From Galeopsis tetrahit (Eukaryota; Streptophyta; Magnoliopsida; Lamiales; Lamiaceae), in the NCBI GenBank assembly GCA_963675135.1, contig OY776130.1, forward strand, positions 32,170,001 through 32,234,000: a stretch of DNA of 64,000 bases. Direction: 5' to 3'. A program made the position numbers and the translations under genes. The notes below the pieces were generated by a model. That model was given only the letters and a program-made list of their open reading frames with translations, was not told where the DNA came from and did not search any database. This document shows positions 32,733 to 45,169 of this stretch, piece by piece (the first letter of the stretch is position 1; each line of letters opens with the position of its first letter).

Positions 32733-34800
32733 GCCCAAATTTATTTTTAAATGTCAAAAGTACACCTCAACCGATTTTATATAGTGAATATTTACTCAAA
32801 ACCTCAATCTAGCACCCCTTAGTGTGTAAAACTACCATAATTATTTTATATTACTTATATCTTCAAATTTGATGGAAAATCCCAATTTTGCCCTTGTCCT
32901 TCATCTTTAAACCTAGGGTTAATATATGTCCTTCATTTTCCCCATTTCAAACATCATTTTCAAATCTCCATCTATTCTCTCTCTCCTTTTTACAAAACTC
33001 TCTCATTCATTATATCTCCAATAGTTTTCAAATCCAGCCACCGTTTGTCGTGGCCGCCGCCTGGATCGAGCCTTGGCCGTCGAAATTGTGGCCGAGCTGG
33101 TGGTGGTGATTTTTTTGGCCGCCGGAGAGATCGGCGAAGAGGCGAAGACAAGGCAGGGGTCGATCGTTGCCGATCTGCAACACTGTGGGAGTCGAAGAGG
33201 TCTTCGACTCAAGACGAAGTGGTTTGTCGACTCAAGGCGGCGGAGCTCTGCGCGTCGAGAGGAAGGGACGGCGGCCGCGGTGTTTGGGCGAGGGTTTGGG
33301 TGGGGGAAGGCAGGGCAGCGGCGGCGCTGGGCAAGGGAGAAGAGGCGCCGCTGTTGTGATGTAACATATCTGAAGAAAAAAAGCGAGGGAGGGAAGGAGG
33401 CGGCGCTGGGGCGTAACTTTGGTGGCGGCTGCGACGAAGCCCTCGATGATTCGTGGACGCCGGTGAAGAAAGTCTCTGCCCTCGATGGTTCGTCGGTGCC
33501 GCCGCCTGGATCTAGCTTTGGTCGACGTCGGCGCCGATCTGCAACTCCACCGTGAGAGTGGCGGCGACTGAAGACGATGGGGTTTGTGATTTTTTTGTAT
33601 TACTTTTTATGTTTTCAAATCTGATGTACTTTTCTGGCTTTGGGTTTCGTGTTTCGATTTCTGGTTTGTATTTCGTTTTTTCCGGCTTTGCGTCGGAGCT
33701 CTGCGCGTTTTCCTGATTTGGGGTTTTCCACAGGTGGTGTTGCTGTAACGGATGGGCGGCGGAGCTCTGTGCGTTGCCGACGGTGGTGTCGGCGATTTCT
33801 AAGGCGGCGGCGGCCAAACATGTTTTGGGGCAGAGACTAGGGTTCTATCCTTCCAATGGGTTTACTAATGGGCTAGGGTTTACTAGTTCAGATGTGCACC
33901 CCCAGTTTCACTTGATACACTCCCAAATTCTAGTTTCATTCAACCAAATACTATAAAATAAATAATTGATGACATTCAACCAAATACTATAAAATAAATA
34001 ATTAATGGAGTACTCAAAATAAAAATAATCTATTTTATCCGGTATTAATCGACCGTGTCTATCTAGTATTTGGGAAAGTTTTTGCAAAACAATTCATTCC
34101 ACACTTTTAATTCATTTTAAGTAATTATTATCTTCTAAAGCATTAAATATAATTATTATCTGTTAAATAAACTTAACGTGTTGTAAATATGGATTGTTTT
34201 TTCGGTATATGAAATATTTATTGCTCGTATGCAATATATAGTGCTCGTATGCAATGCATGTATGCAATATATAATGCTCGTATGCAATATATAATGCTCG
34301 TATGCAATATATAATGCTCGTATGCAATGTATGTATGCAAACATATACTCAATATAATGTAATACGGAGTATTATATAAAAAAATTAAATAAAATAGAAA
34401 CAAAAAATTATTCTATAATTTAAAATTTGAATGTAAATGATTTTTGAAAAAAATAAATATAATATAAAAAAAGAAAAATTAATTTCCAAATGCCTTATAA
34501 TATAAAAAAAATAATGTAAGAAAAGTAAAAAAAAAAATATTTCTCAATTCTATTAAAAAAATAAGAACAAATAAATAATTTTTAAATAAAATTTGAATAT
34601 AAATAATAAATAATAATATTAATTAATGATGTTGAAAAATAATTTTTAAAATTTGAATATAAAATAATAAATTTGAGATGGTAAAGTTAGATAAGTTAAA
34701 TGAAGGATATAATAGTAATTTCATATCCCATTTTATTGCTCTGACTAATAAAAAATTGAGGTGGTAGTTTTTCCTAAAAAAATTTCAGAAATGAAGGTTT
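32733..34800. mobile_element. GC-rich Mutator-like element (Pack-MULE-like)
   Basis: Bounded by the 9-bp repeat CCACAATTC at 32724–32732 and 34801–34809. The ends are imperfect inverted repeats (AAAGTACACCTCAA left, TTGAGGTGGTAGTTTTT right). Inside, about 33045–33840, is a GC-rich island in otherwise AT-rich DNA with overlapping frames on both strands; CCGCCGCCTGGATC(G/T)AGC(C/T)TTGG occurs twice (near 33054 and 33499). No frame resembles a known protein, so I do not call a gene. The island probably derives from captured cellular DNA. Confidence 0.62.
34211..34345. repeat. Minisatellite, about 20-bp unit
   Basis: Repeated unit ATGCTCGTATGCAATATATA with variants (…GCAATGCATGT…), roughly six copies. 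Small frames on the minus strand here are just this repeat translated. Confidence 0.9.
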
Positions 34801-34809
34801 CCACAATTC

Positions 34810-35454
34810 TCCCTTTTATATATCTTCAAAAATGTTCTTATATCTATACTTTTAAAATGAGTCGAGCCTTGCTTTTTCAATTCTATTTGTTTCGAATGTA
34901 AATAATGAAAGTGTCTTTTTTACTTTAAAAATATGTTATACCTTTATACTCCGTATTTAAAAAAATGTCTTTTTTTCCAGTTAAAATAATTAGCTAGTGT
35001 GGATATAATAATTGCTGATTTGTACCACAAAATATCGTGAGCACCAAATTTGTGTTGCGGCCCCCCTTGAGTTGAGTATACACTTCCCATGTGCTTCCGC
35101 ACCAATCATCTTCACTAATTCTACTTCTACCAATCGGATTAATATCACCAAATTTTTGGTGATTTGAAAATGTTGTGTTGATTTTTTTATGATTTGAAAA
35201 TTATACAAAATTTTAATATAATTTATTAAATAAAGCAAATACTCTCGTTCTTAAAAAAAATGAGTTTACAGTGTTTGTATTATGACTACTAAGTCTGGCC
35301 AATAATGATTTTATTAATGGAAAAAAAAATCTAGAATTATAAAATTAGACTTAAGTTTACAAATTGAATAAGAGTTCGTGGTGCTAAAAATTTAGAGACA
35401 AAATTCGGGTCAAGAAAAAAAGGTATACCCCTCTCATAGTGCAAATAAGTAAAT
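34810..35454. other. AT-rich intergenic DNA
   Basis: No gene and no clear repeat. Confidence 0.5.
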
Positions 35455-35948
35455 CTAAAATATTATTTTGGTCATATCACTAAAATGAAAAGAGCAATGA
35501 AATTGGCTCGACCAGACAGTTGGAGTTTTGAACTTGACAAGTGCATATGTTGCCCGATTCGCCTCTTTATAGATGTGTGTGTATCGAATGAACATCATGT
35601 TGGTCATCGGTCTGGTAGCGCTCCACATTCCCTGTAATCGCCACAAAATGAGGGAAGTCTGGCCTCCCAAAGAACGCACTGCTAATGAAGAATCAGCTAG
35701 CCTTGAGAGTGGACAAACTTAATCGTCAAAAGTCTAGCTTCAATCTCAGCCTCCAATGGATATCCCCAACCTGGCTCCCTAGTCAATGTTTGCCACAAAA
35801 AAGGCTCTAAAATTCCAAAAGATTGGCCCACTAAATAAGCTACTTGAGAGACCTTGCAACTACCATCAATATTAACTTTGTACCAACTGAAACCGCACCA
35901 TGAATATATGTTGAGAATATCTATGACAATATTTATATACTCCATCAC
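35455..35948 (-). pseudogene. RNase H-like fragment of a retroelement
   Basis: Minus-strand text includes WYKVNIDGSCKVSQVAYLVG, then EAEIEARLLTIKFVHSQG, and in another frame THIYKEANRATYALVKF. These match in order the start (catalytic Asp in NIDG), middle (Glu in the EAE region) and end of the plant RVT_3/RNase H domain (PF13456) found in LINE-type elements and related genes. Stops and at least one frame change separate the pieces. No partner domains are seen on either side. Confidence 0.72.
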
Positions 35949-36708
35949 AAAAGATATATCAAAGTGTCAACAATCTTCAAAGTAATAATCATTGATCACT
36001 GTCCCAACAAGAGTAGCCGCCCAATGGGTCGGGATGTCAATCAATACAAGAAAATTGACTTTTAATGACAAAAATCATGTCATTATAGCCTTTCTAGATA
36101 AAAGTCTTTAATGAGATAAATTGACTTTTAGCTAGTGGGAGATCCTATCATTAATTAACAATCATGTCACTAAAAACTTTTAGGGAGAAAATTAATAATG
36201 AGAGTATTTTGTCAATAAAAATCAATTTTCTTATAGTGAATCTTCTCGGAAATTTTACAGCTCAGTCAATTGTCATTTCAAAAGCTCGCCGTGGAGTAAC
36301 GGCTCACGACCCAGCAGGACCCCTCATCAAAGCACAAAAGATGTCTTCAAATACCAGAACAGATCGAAGTGGCTGGTGTAAAATAAAACTAAACAAAAAA
36401 AATGTGATATATTAAATAAAATAAAATATTGATTATACTGATATAAAACATAAAAAATCAATTACATATTAATATTACATACAATTTCATATTAATACAA
36501 CACAATGCAATACTATAAAAATTATAAAGTGAATTAAATTAAAAAAAAAAATACATCGTCATACAATAAATAAATAAATAAAATTGTCCAAAAAGACAAG
36601 GAGAAAAGCGATTTGGATTTCAAAGATATGGTTGGAATATATTTGTTGGATATGGCAAGGGCAAAGATATGAGTACGTAGTTTTTCTCAATAAATTAAAG
36701 TAGCCAAT
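35949..36708. other. Intergenic DNA, no gene recognised
   Basis: The phrase AAAATTGACTTTTA.TGACA recurs (about 36050 and 36110), resembling sequence in DUF616 intron 2 and at about 48090. It looks like an unresolved repeat. Confidence 0.4.
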
Positions 36709-36717
36709 TTTTATTAA

Positions 36718-36977
36718 GGGTTGTCTGTTATGTGTTATGGACTCGAGTGCATGTTGTGTATCTTAGTCTATGTTGCACTTTTCAATTTTACTGATTTACA
36801 CTTTTTGGTAAATGGTGTTGCACTTTTCAATTATTAAACTGTATAATAATATTTTTAGTTATAGTAACTTACCCTTTTTTTTTAGTAATATTGTGTTGTA
36901 CTTTTCAATTTAATAATTTACATTTTTCTTTAAACTAGGGTGCACAACATGCACTCGAGTGCATACTAGACTTTACC
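36718..36977 (-). mobile_element. Mutator-type MITE, family M copy 1
   Basis: Ends GGGTTGTCTG…GGACTCGAGTGCATGTTGTG and …ACAACATGCACTCGAGTGCA…GACTTTACC form inverted repeats. Perfect 9-bp TSD TTTTATTAA (36709–36717, 36978–36986). Body made of CACTTTTCAATT units. A second copy lies inverted at 45705–45961. Confidence 0.87.
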
Positions 36978-36986
36978 TTTTATTAA

Positions 36987-37774
36987 ATATTCTGAGCTTG
37001 TTGATGTGTCGTTATGCAAAATTGTGTCACGTGGGGTTTTCTGAATTTTATATTTTAATTATACACGTATATTTTGATGAATAAGTGTACGATTGCAATA
37101 AAATGAATTTATTTCTCTAATTGCAATTAAAAATTATTTCTATATTAGAGGAAGTCTTTTTGATAACAAGATATAATTTGAGAATGACATCAAATTTTAT
37201 AAATGATTTAGATTTCTTTTAAACTCGGGATTAGTTTACTATTATAAAATATTTTATAAATGATTTAGATTTCTTTTAAACTCGGGATTAGTTTACTATT
37301 ATAAAATATTAATTAATTTGATAAATTAAAGTTAAGCAACACTTATATAAAATATTTTACATATAAAATAAATTTAATTAAGATAGTTTCAAAAAGTTGA
37401 TGATCATGGTTTACTTGTGAATTTTTATTTCAATATATTTTAATTAGCTATATTTCATACCTGAGATATTTTATATAAATTCATGTGATTAGTTATATGA
37501 CAAAACATATTTCTCTTACATATTTTACACATTCAAACCAGGGACAGAAAAAAAAATTAAGATACAAAATACTACTATCATTTATATAATATAAATTAAA
37601 AAGACTTTAAAAGGTTATTTTGATTATGGAATAGTAAAGCTAGATGCACATTTATATAAAAAAAATTTTTAAGGGACATTTATATAATATATATTAAAAA
37701 GACTTTAAAAGATTATTTTGATAGATGCACAGGTCAACCCTTATAAATAAAGCAAGAACTAACAACAAATTAAG
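36987..37774. other. AT-rich DNA with local duplications
   Basis: A tandem pair of about 57 bp (TTTATAAATGATTTAGATTT…, 37196–37309) is perfect or nearly so. A shorter dispersed pair (ATTAAAAAGACTTTAAAAG, near 37587 and 37692) follows. No gene. Confidence 0.6.
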
Positions 37775-38061
37775 TACTTCATCGGTCCCATAGGAATTTG
37801 CACACTTTTTATATATGGATGTCCCATATCAATTTGCACACTCCATAAAAGTAAATATTGTCATAACCTTCACCCTCAAAATATACACATATTTACCCAT
37901 ATGTCATTACTTTTTCACACTAAACCTACCTTTTACTTTACTTTATTCATAAAAGTTTATAAAACTACCCTTCAAAACATCACTCATTACACTTTTTCTT
38001 ACACATTTATTAAAATGTGTGCCATCCCAGAGGTGCAAATTCCTCTGGAACGGAGGGAGTA
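37775..38061. mobile_element. Stowaway-type MITE, family B copy 2
   Basis: TA-CTTCATCGGTCCCATAGGAA … TCTGGAACGGAGGGAG-TA; matches 16693–16958 (ATGGATGTCCCATA.CAATTT). Confidence 0.87.
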
Positions 38062-39430
38062 ATTCTTATTACAACAATTTTTAAATTTTAATTTTTTTAA
38101 TTAAAATTATTTTAACACTACAATTATTACCACCGTTTTTAAATATAAATTTTATTAAAAAAAATACTACTTTACAGTAATTAAAATTATCACTTTTCAG
38201 TATTACATATTACCACTTTTCAATAATATATAAGAATAATACTTTTTCCTAAGTAAAGTTACCATTCAGTAATAAATATTACTACACTTTTCACTAATAA
38301 TAGTTACATTTTTCAATAACAAGAATAATATTTATATATATATATATATATATATATAATAACAGAATAGTGACTTCCCTAGCAAGTTCCCGCCTAAAAT
38401 GTTGTGGGGCCCACCAATAAAATATCATCTTTTAAAATTCATTTTCTCTCTCTTCCTTTATTTTCATTTTCTTTCTCCTCTCAAATGCTGATCAATTTTT
38501 CTTTTTTAGATTTCTTCATTATTCTCTATTAGGAATATAATTTTCTATTATTCATATAATATTATAATTCATATATATCTTTTTAGTATATTTAATCAAA
38601 TCTTCATATCTATTTTATAGACATACTTCTCTATATCTATAAATATAACTATGGTAAAACATTATTACTTATCAAAGATTATATAAAATTAATATTTATT
38701 AATTATGCTCAATTAATTATTTTTGACAAATCTTAATTATATTATTGTGACGTTTATTTTTTAAATAAAATATTAAAATTAATGGCCCTACTAAAAATCT
38801 TATACTATTGTATGTATATAAAAAATCATTTATTAACATCACACTGTTTATATAAATTTATTAATTTATAAACCGTGCATCGCACGGGAGAAATACTAGT
38901 TTTCCCCTAATAATAGATACCACTTTTCAGTAATAATAGTTACCACTTTTCAACAACAAAATTACTGCTTTTCAATAATTATAGTTAGCACTTTTCTGTT
39001 TTTAATTAAAATAATTTTAACACTACAATTATTACTACAATTTTTAAATACCATTTTTTTTAAAAAAATACTACTTTACAGTAATTAAAATTACCATTTT
39101 TCAGTATTAAATATTACCACTTTTTAATAATAATAGTTATCACTTTTCATTAACAAAATTATCACTTTTCAATAATAATAGTTATCGCTTTACAGTTTTT
39201 AATTAAAATAATTTTAACACTACAATTATTACCACTGTTTTTAAATACCATTTTTATTTTTAAAAAAAATACTACTATTAATTAAAATTACCACTTTTTA
39301 ATTAATAATACTAATTACCAATTTTCAATAACAAAATTGCACTTTTCAATAAAAAAAAACTACATTTTTCAATAACAACAATTACCATTTTTCAATAAAA
39401 AAAGAAGTACACTTATCTAAGTGTGGTGTA
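38062..39430. repeat. Array of CACTTTTCAATAATAA-like units split by a Helitron
   Basis: Degenerate short units (ACCACTTTTCAGTAATAATA and relatives) recur for over 1 kb; larger blocks such as TAATTTTAACACTACAATTA recur near 38100, 39010 and 39210, so there is also higher-order duplication. A Helitron (38336–38899) interrupts the array. No coding potential. Confidence 0.7.
38336..38899 (+). mobile_element. Nonautonomous Helitron, copy 1
   Basis: The 3' end has the hairpin CCGTGCATCGCACGG, then GAGAAATA and CTAG before a T: the Helitron 3' structure (hairpin about 10 nt before CTRR, insertion before T). The 5' side is a TA repeat then ATAACAGAATAGTGACTTCC. The copy at 52302–52867 is the same sequence inverted and keeps the 5' TC. 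No rep/helicase. The exact 5' base is uncertain within the TA run. Confidence 0.83.
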
Positions 39431-40339
39431 ATTAAATAGTTGAGAGACCTACTCAACACACCTTTATTCATGGCCGAAACTCTACCCTCAACATACCTGC
39501 AATAAACAAATTAATATCAATTATATTCCCTAAAATTAGTATTGCATGTTTGGGAATTGCGCTCAACTCCTCCTCCCCTAATTCCACACCACAAAATTCC
39601 TCCGGTAAGTTGCAAGTCGATCAACCAAAATCAGTACAATATCAATCATGCTTGATTCTCAGCAACCAAAATCAGGTGGTGCATTTTTTTATTTCCTGCA
39701 AAGATTCAAATGCTCTTAAACGTCTTTCACTTTTATTTTAAAGTTTTATTTTTTATTTGCAACCATTTATGAGCAAAATTAAAAATTGAAAAGCTCAACA
39801 TGCAAAACAAATATTATAAATTTATATATACCATTATATGCCCGCAAAGGCCTTGATGAGGAAAAAAGAATTGGGCTCAATAAAGCAAAATGATTTCTAA
39901 TTAAATATTCTAAATAATTAAGGTTTAATAAATGTTTAGTGTCTTAAAATGTATGTTTTCAACTAGTTTCTTCTCCAGTAGAAATTGCCTCTGGCTTAAT
40001 GCAGCAAAGCACCCTAAGAAAGATAAAAGTTTGTACTTGTCCCTTTTCAAGACAAAATATATAGGTGGAGATTTTATCTTTGAACAAATTAATAATCAAA
40101 ATCTTATCTGATGAATTAAGCGAGCGGTACGCATTAATCGTAGTGGTTACAATGTTAATTTCAAGTTGAAGTGATATGTTGGAATTAATTCGTAGTGAAC
40201 ACTCCTCAACTTAATTTCACATGAGCTGATCGATTTGAATTAAGTGCACAAATACAAAAAGTCTGATTCAAAAAATTCAAGTCATGTAATCTAAGGGAGG
40301 ATGACTCTTTGGTGGTTGCAATTGGTAAGCATCACGAAG
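39431..40339. other. Intergenic DNA, no gene recognised
   Basis: A 63-residue frame at 39550–39741 (Ser/Asn-rich start) has no family signature, no clear exon neighbours and ordinary composition. Nothing else stands out. Confidence 0.45.
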
Positions 40340-40860
40340 AGTTCCACGTACCAATATGATCATACCGAAAATTTCGATATTTAAAAAATTGATATCGATA
40401 ATGTACCAAAAAAATTGTTTGAAAAATTGCATATCACATATAGTAACAAAATTTGGTATATCAGGATTTATACCAAAAATATTAAAACCACCGCTTCATA
40501 CCCGAACACTGGTATACCAGTTCATACATAAAATATATATTGAAGCATTTTGTTTCATACCGAAATACTAAAATTTATTATTTAAATCTTATTTTCTTTA
40601 AGATTTAAAATTTTAAGTTATTTTAATTTAAAAAATAGTATATAAATTATTATTTTATTATGGTCTCAGTATACCGGTACACCGTTTCATATGGAATACC
40701 AAAATATTTTCGATATATTAAAATATCGCGATATGATTATTTTTTATACCGTTATTGTACCAAAAAATTTGGTACACTATGATATTAAATTTTTTAATAA
40801 TTTCGATATTTTTTTAATATGAAAATATTGGTATACCAAAATTTGAATAAATTAAGGTGT
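40340..40860. repeat. Degenerate copy of the GGTATACCGAAAT repeat
   Basis: Words like ATACCGAAAATTTCGATAT and GGTATACCAGTTCATAC resemble 42475–43020 but are decayed, and no ends or TSD are clear. The 71-residue frame at 40356–40571 is this repeat translated. Confidence 0.5.
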
Positions 40861-41040
40861 TAATGCAAACCTCCTCTTGACTATGGTTTTAAGGCTGAGT
40901 TTGGGTTGACCAGCCAGCATCACAAACGAGTCGTCCTAGCAAATGGACTGCCGAGTTTTATCTTGAGAAGTTTAATTAACATGTAATTTTCGTTTAATTT
41001 CTACATAATTCGAGTTTACGAGAAATTTACATAATATACG

Positions 41041-41409
41041 TGAAAGAATCCTGTCTCATCTAAAAGTTCGAACTTTCAGAGAGATGGAGAATTAATTCTT
41101 GTATGTTAATTCCTAACTGTTGTTCTCCCCTCACTCGTGGGCCGGATTAACACCTCTTACCCTTTTTGGGGAGGAGGTCCATCGACTCATCGAGTTGACA
41201 ATTTAAATGGGTGGAGTGCTTCCCGCAGGAATCGAACCCAGATTGTTTGCCTGGTTTAAATGGGTGGAGTGCTTCCCGCAGGAATCGAACCCAGATTGTT
41301 TGCCTGGTTTGCTCTGATACCATGAAATAATTTTGTCTCATCTAAAAGTCTGAACTTGTAGAGAGGTGGAAAATTAATTCTTGTATATTAATTTCTAACC
41401 GCTGTTCTC
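41041..41409 (-). mobile_element. TRIM-like miniature LTR element
   Basis: Direct repeats of about 85 bp (41041–41126 and 41324–41409, sharing TCTCATCTAAAAGT and AATTAATTCTTGTAT) flank a core. On the minus strand the left repeat ends ATTTCA and is followed at once by TGGTATCAGAGC (41322–41311), the primer-binding site matching initiator Met tRNA; GTGAGGGGAGAA before the other repeat can be a polypurine tract. The core has a perfect 53-bp tandem duplication (41202–41254, 41255–41307). No protein. A 5-bp TSD was not resolved. Confidence 0.6.
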
Positions 41410-41585
41410 TTTTATCTTAGAGTAACACTTGTGTGAACTCGAGTTCACATTAACTCTCTTTTTTTAGTGTCGTTTTTATGTACTGTATATGAATTATCAT
41501 TGTTATGCATATAAAATATCACAGTTTAAAAATTAAGTTTGTATGCATAGCAATGATACTTAAAACAAATGTTCAAGTTAATTAA

Positions 41586-41829
41586 TACTCCATCCGTCCC
41601 AGGATTTTATGCACACTTTTCTTAACGGGCGTCCCAACATTTTTGCACACTCCAAAAAAGGAAACAATAATACCCCTCCTTTATTTTACATTTATTCAAA
41701 TCTCTTTCACTTTAATCAATGAATTACCAATAATACCCCTCCTTTATTTACCTTACACATCACTATATTCCATTTTCTTAATCTCCGTATCGGTCAAAGT
41801 GTGCATAAAATCCTGTGATGGAGGGAGTA
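41586..41829. mobile_element. Stowaway-type MITE, family B-related
   Basis: TA-CTCCATCCGTCCCAGGATTT … AATCCTGTGATGGAGGGAG-TA. Subterminal ATTTTATGCACAC is inverted at the right. It shares the GCACACT motif with family B. A near-repeat AATAATACCCCTCCTTTATTT occurs twice inside. Confidence 0.87.
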
Positions 41830-42474
41830 TAATTTTTTGTCATATGTGTGTAAGTGTGTTATGTATTCCCTTGTTGAATTATCAATTTTAGGATATACTG
41901 TAATTATTTATTAATCATTTTAGTAATTTCAATTAGATTTAGAGTGTGTTTTTCTATTTTAGTGAAGTAAAACGAGATCAAAAAATTAATTGTTAATTAA
42001 TGAAAAGGTGCTCGAACCGAGATTAATTTATTAAGGTTGGATCTAATTGGGTTTGTTGTGAAATTTGTACCCTATTTGTTTCAGGAAGACGACATACAAA
42101 GATCGATACACTTTTTAAGAAAATACAAAATTTTAGTAGAATGTGTAAAAAAAAAAGGGATATTTTAAAAGATTTAGTGAGGTGTAAATGAGATTTAGTA
42201 AGGTGCAAATTAAAATTATTGAGGGTATAGGGTAAAGTGGATACAATATGAGTGACAATTTTAACACTAAATGATATAGTGAGGATATTAATTTGTGGGT
42301 TATTTCATATTGAGGATGTGCGAGTAATTTTAGGACGTCCCAATAAAAAAAAAGTTTACAAGGGATCATGAGACAAATGGAGTATTAGGTTTGATAATTA
42401 AGACCAAAACATCTTGTACTGAAATAATATAAGTTGAGATTGTATAATCAGCTTCTAATATAGCTATCTAGTCT

Positions 42475-43020
42475 AGGGGTGGGTAAATATACCGAAATTT
42501 CGGTATACCGAGCTTTTCATACCGAAAAAATATCAAAATTATTGAAATTTTTGGTATACCGATATTTTCGGTACGATAACGGTATGGAAAATGACCATAC
42601 CGCGGTATGTCGGTATACCGAAAAAATTTCGGTATTCGGTATGAAACGGTATATCGATATACCGAAATATCGAACCTTAATAAAATAATAATTTTATATT
42701 ATTTTTAAATTAAAATAACTTTAATTATTAAAATTTAAATAAAATAAACCTTAAAATAATTAATTTCGATATAAAACAATGCTTCAATATTTTCGGTATG
42801 AATTGTTATACAGGTATTTCGATATGAAATGATGGTTTAATATTTTCTATATGAAGATATGGTATGGTATATCAATATACCGTACCGAAAATTCGGTATA
42901 CCGAAATTTCGGTACGGTAACGGTATGGATTTTTTCAATATCGAAATTTTCGGTATGATAACGGTATGGTTCGGTATGGTAGGTATGGTTCAGTATGATC
43001 GGTATACCATACCGAACCAC
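42475..43020. mobile_element. hAT-like element rich in GGTATACCGAAA palindromes
   Basis: Begins AGGGGTGGGTAAATATACC and ends GGTATACCATACCGAACCAC, short inverted ends of hAT type. Flanked by TCTAGTCT (42467–42474) and TCTAGTCG (43021–43028), 7 of 8 bases alike. The body is many copies of palindromic CCGAAATTTCGG and GGTATACC words. No transposase. Confidence 0.7.
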
Positions 43021-43029
43021 TCTAGTCGA

Positions 43030-44240
43030 TAGATATTTAATTTAGGGAGAACTCACCTGATCAATTGAGCTAAAAAGACCAGAACAGTTAACTCGCCTAT
43101 TTGCAAGAAGATCAGCTCAGGAGATTAGAAGATCAGAAGATTAGCTCAGTAGACTAGAAGATCAAAAGACCAGCAGACCTAAAGACTAATAAAAGAGAAA
43201 ATCGTCGAGTATTAAACTATTTAAGCACAAGGTGGCTGAGACTCATTAGTTAAGTTGAGACTAAGTCAGTTGAAGATAGTTGTCCATAAAGACAAAATGG
43301 ATTTCGATATAGTGTCAACTCACCGTACGTAAATGAATCAAAGTATAAATCTAGTTGAAGACATAAATGGAGTTCAGGTTAAAAGTTATTAAGACAAGGA
43401 AGAACTTCACCTCGACTATGTATATGTTGAACCACTGTACCTGATTAGTTGACGTGGATCAATTAAAAGTTGACAACTATTTAAAAAAATAAAAAGACAA
43501 CTATTTTAAAATGACACAAAAATTGATAAGATTAGAGCAATAATGCAATAGTACATGAAATTAGTTGAAAGTTACCTAATCTAGAAATATCAAATTTGAG
43601 GTACATGTCTTTAAAAAAAAAAATCATCAATGGTTAGTATGTTTTTAAATTAGCTCTAACGGCTATTTTTAAGACACATTATAAATACAACATCAACCTT
43701 CATAGTAAAATTATATAAATACTACAAGAGAAACAAAACTTACATGTCTTCAAGCAAGAGATCTTCAGTATTTTCGATCAAAAACACTAAATTGTAATAT
43801 TTTCAAGTTTTTAACCATGTACAACCAAGTTTAGAAGAAATCGCTAGCTAAGGCCAAGCTTGTATAAGAGACTTCACTTAGTTAAAAATTTGTCTACAAA
43901 TTCACCTACCTTTTAAGAGATATTGAGTGATATATAGTTTAAGTTTGTTTAGTATCAATTTTGTAAGCGAGGACTTGAACTCGTACAAATTTTAGGAGAT
44001 AAAATCCACGAGTGATATATAAGTTTATAAGTGCCCTTGTCATTTCTAACCAAAAATTCCTTAAAAGGAATTAACTCAAAATTGAGTTTGTGGTGTGGGT
44101 AGAAATTGAGTCTTCAAATCGCTATAAACTTTTGTGTCATTTATTGCTTTTATTATCTTAACAGTCATATCATATAATTCTATATAGTATAGTACACATT
44201 CATCAGCTGAGAACTAAGCTAGTTGAACTTATTTTTAAAA
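43030..44240 (+). mobile_element. LTR-retrotransposon remnant, copy 2
   Basis: Related to 26697–27900 (GATTAGAGCAATAATGCAAT, TTACCTAATCTAG). A TATA-like ACACATTATAAATACAAC near 43675 fits an LTR promoter, and GTGGTGTGGGTAG … CTATAAACTTTTGTGTC near 44090–44140 fits a Copia-type LTR end. No internal coding region. Boundaries approximate. Confidence 0.42.
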
Positions 44241-45169
44241 TGCATAAAATTAGCTAAGTGTTTTTCATTTTAAAGATGGTGTAATGCTTACTTTAAAACT
44301 CTTTATTTATATCGTAGTGATATTTTTTATTTTTCTTTATTATGAATTTATATCTAATGATTCAGAGGAAATTCTAGACATAAAAATACAGGGAGCTTTC
44401 CTTAGTTTTGGTTAATTTAAAAAATCTTAAAACTTATCTATTCTACATTAATAAGAAGCCTTTTGGTGTGAGCCCAAAAAAAAAAAAAAAAAAAAAAAAA
44501 CTCGTGAGAGCTAGCCAAACCAAAAAAAAAAAAAAAAAAAAAGGGAATTCATGCAGTGGTCTTTGTCAAGGAAGCATGCTAGTTGCATGGTGGAATGTCC
44601 ACAATCCAAAAAAATAAAGGCAAATCCAATTTGCAATCATTGTACGATAAAATGTCACTCTCCTGCAAAATTATACTCCCTCTATCTCGAAATACCTTCA
44701 AGTGGTATGTGGACACGCATTTTAAAAAAAATATTATAATGAGTAGTTTTAAAAAAATAATTTTATAAACTTTTATATATATATAAAATAAATAAATAAG
44801 TTAACTTGTGTATATGTGAGCCCAAAAGATATTTTCTGTAAAATTATGAATATTGTAATGATAAAATTTATAAATGATTTTTTTATTTTAAAAGTGTAAA
44901 AGATATCGTGAAACATTTAAGAAAGGTGTGAAAAATGTACTATATATATGTGTGTGTATTTTCGTGTGCTCTGCAGTATCAGTGGATTTTATTCATTATA
45001 TATCCTTTGAATTAATCTTCTACATTTCGTCAAAAAAAAAATCTTCTACATTTTCGTGGTGGAACCACGTGATCGATGAATACTCTCAACAAGAAAAAGG
45101 ATGAACGAATTTTTGTCTGATTTGCATTTAAAATCAAATTGTGAAAGGGTCGAATAAATATTCATTGTA
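44241..45169. other. AT-rich DNA with poly(A) runs and a lone MITE end
   Basis: Poly(A) runs at about 44477–44500 and 44522–44541 are separated by CTCGTGAGAGCTAGCCAAAC. A Stowaway-like left end (ACTCCCTCTATCTCG) at about 44675 has no matching right end. No gene. Confidence 0.5.

Noticed and set aside
33073..33555. 160-residue frame in the 33-kb GC island
   Set aside because: GC-biased random-looking Arg/Gly protein inside a bounded Mutator-like element, with equally long frames in other phases.
34156..34403. Minus-strand His/Tyr/Ile-repeat frames
   Set aside because: Translation of a 20-bp minisatellite.
32719..34820. LTR pair around 32719 and 34797 (similar GG…CCACAATTC.CCC text in direct orientation)
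   Set aside because: The direct similarity is short and better explained by a 9-bp target duplication next to inverted termini.
38062..39430. CRISPR-like or satellite array
   Set aside because: Units are short, degenerate and without regular spacers; eukaryotic AT-rich repeat.
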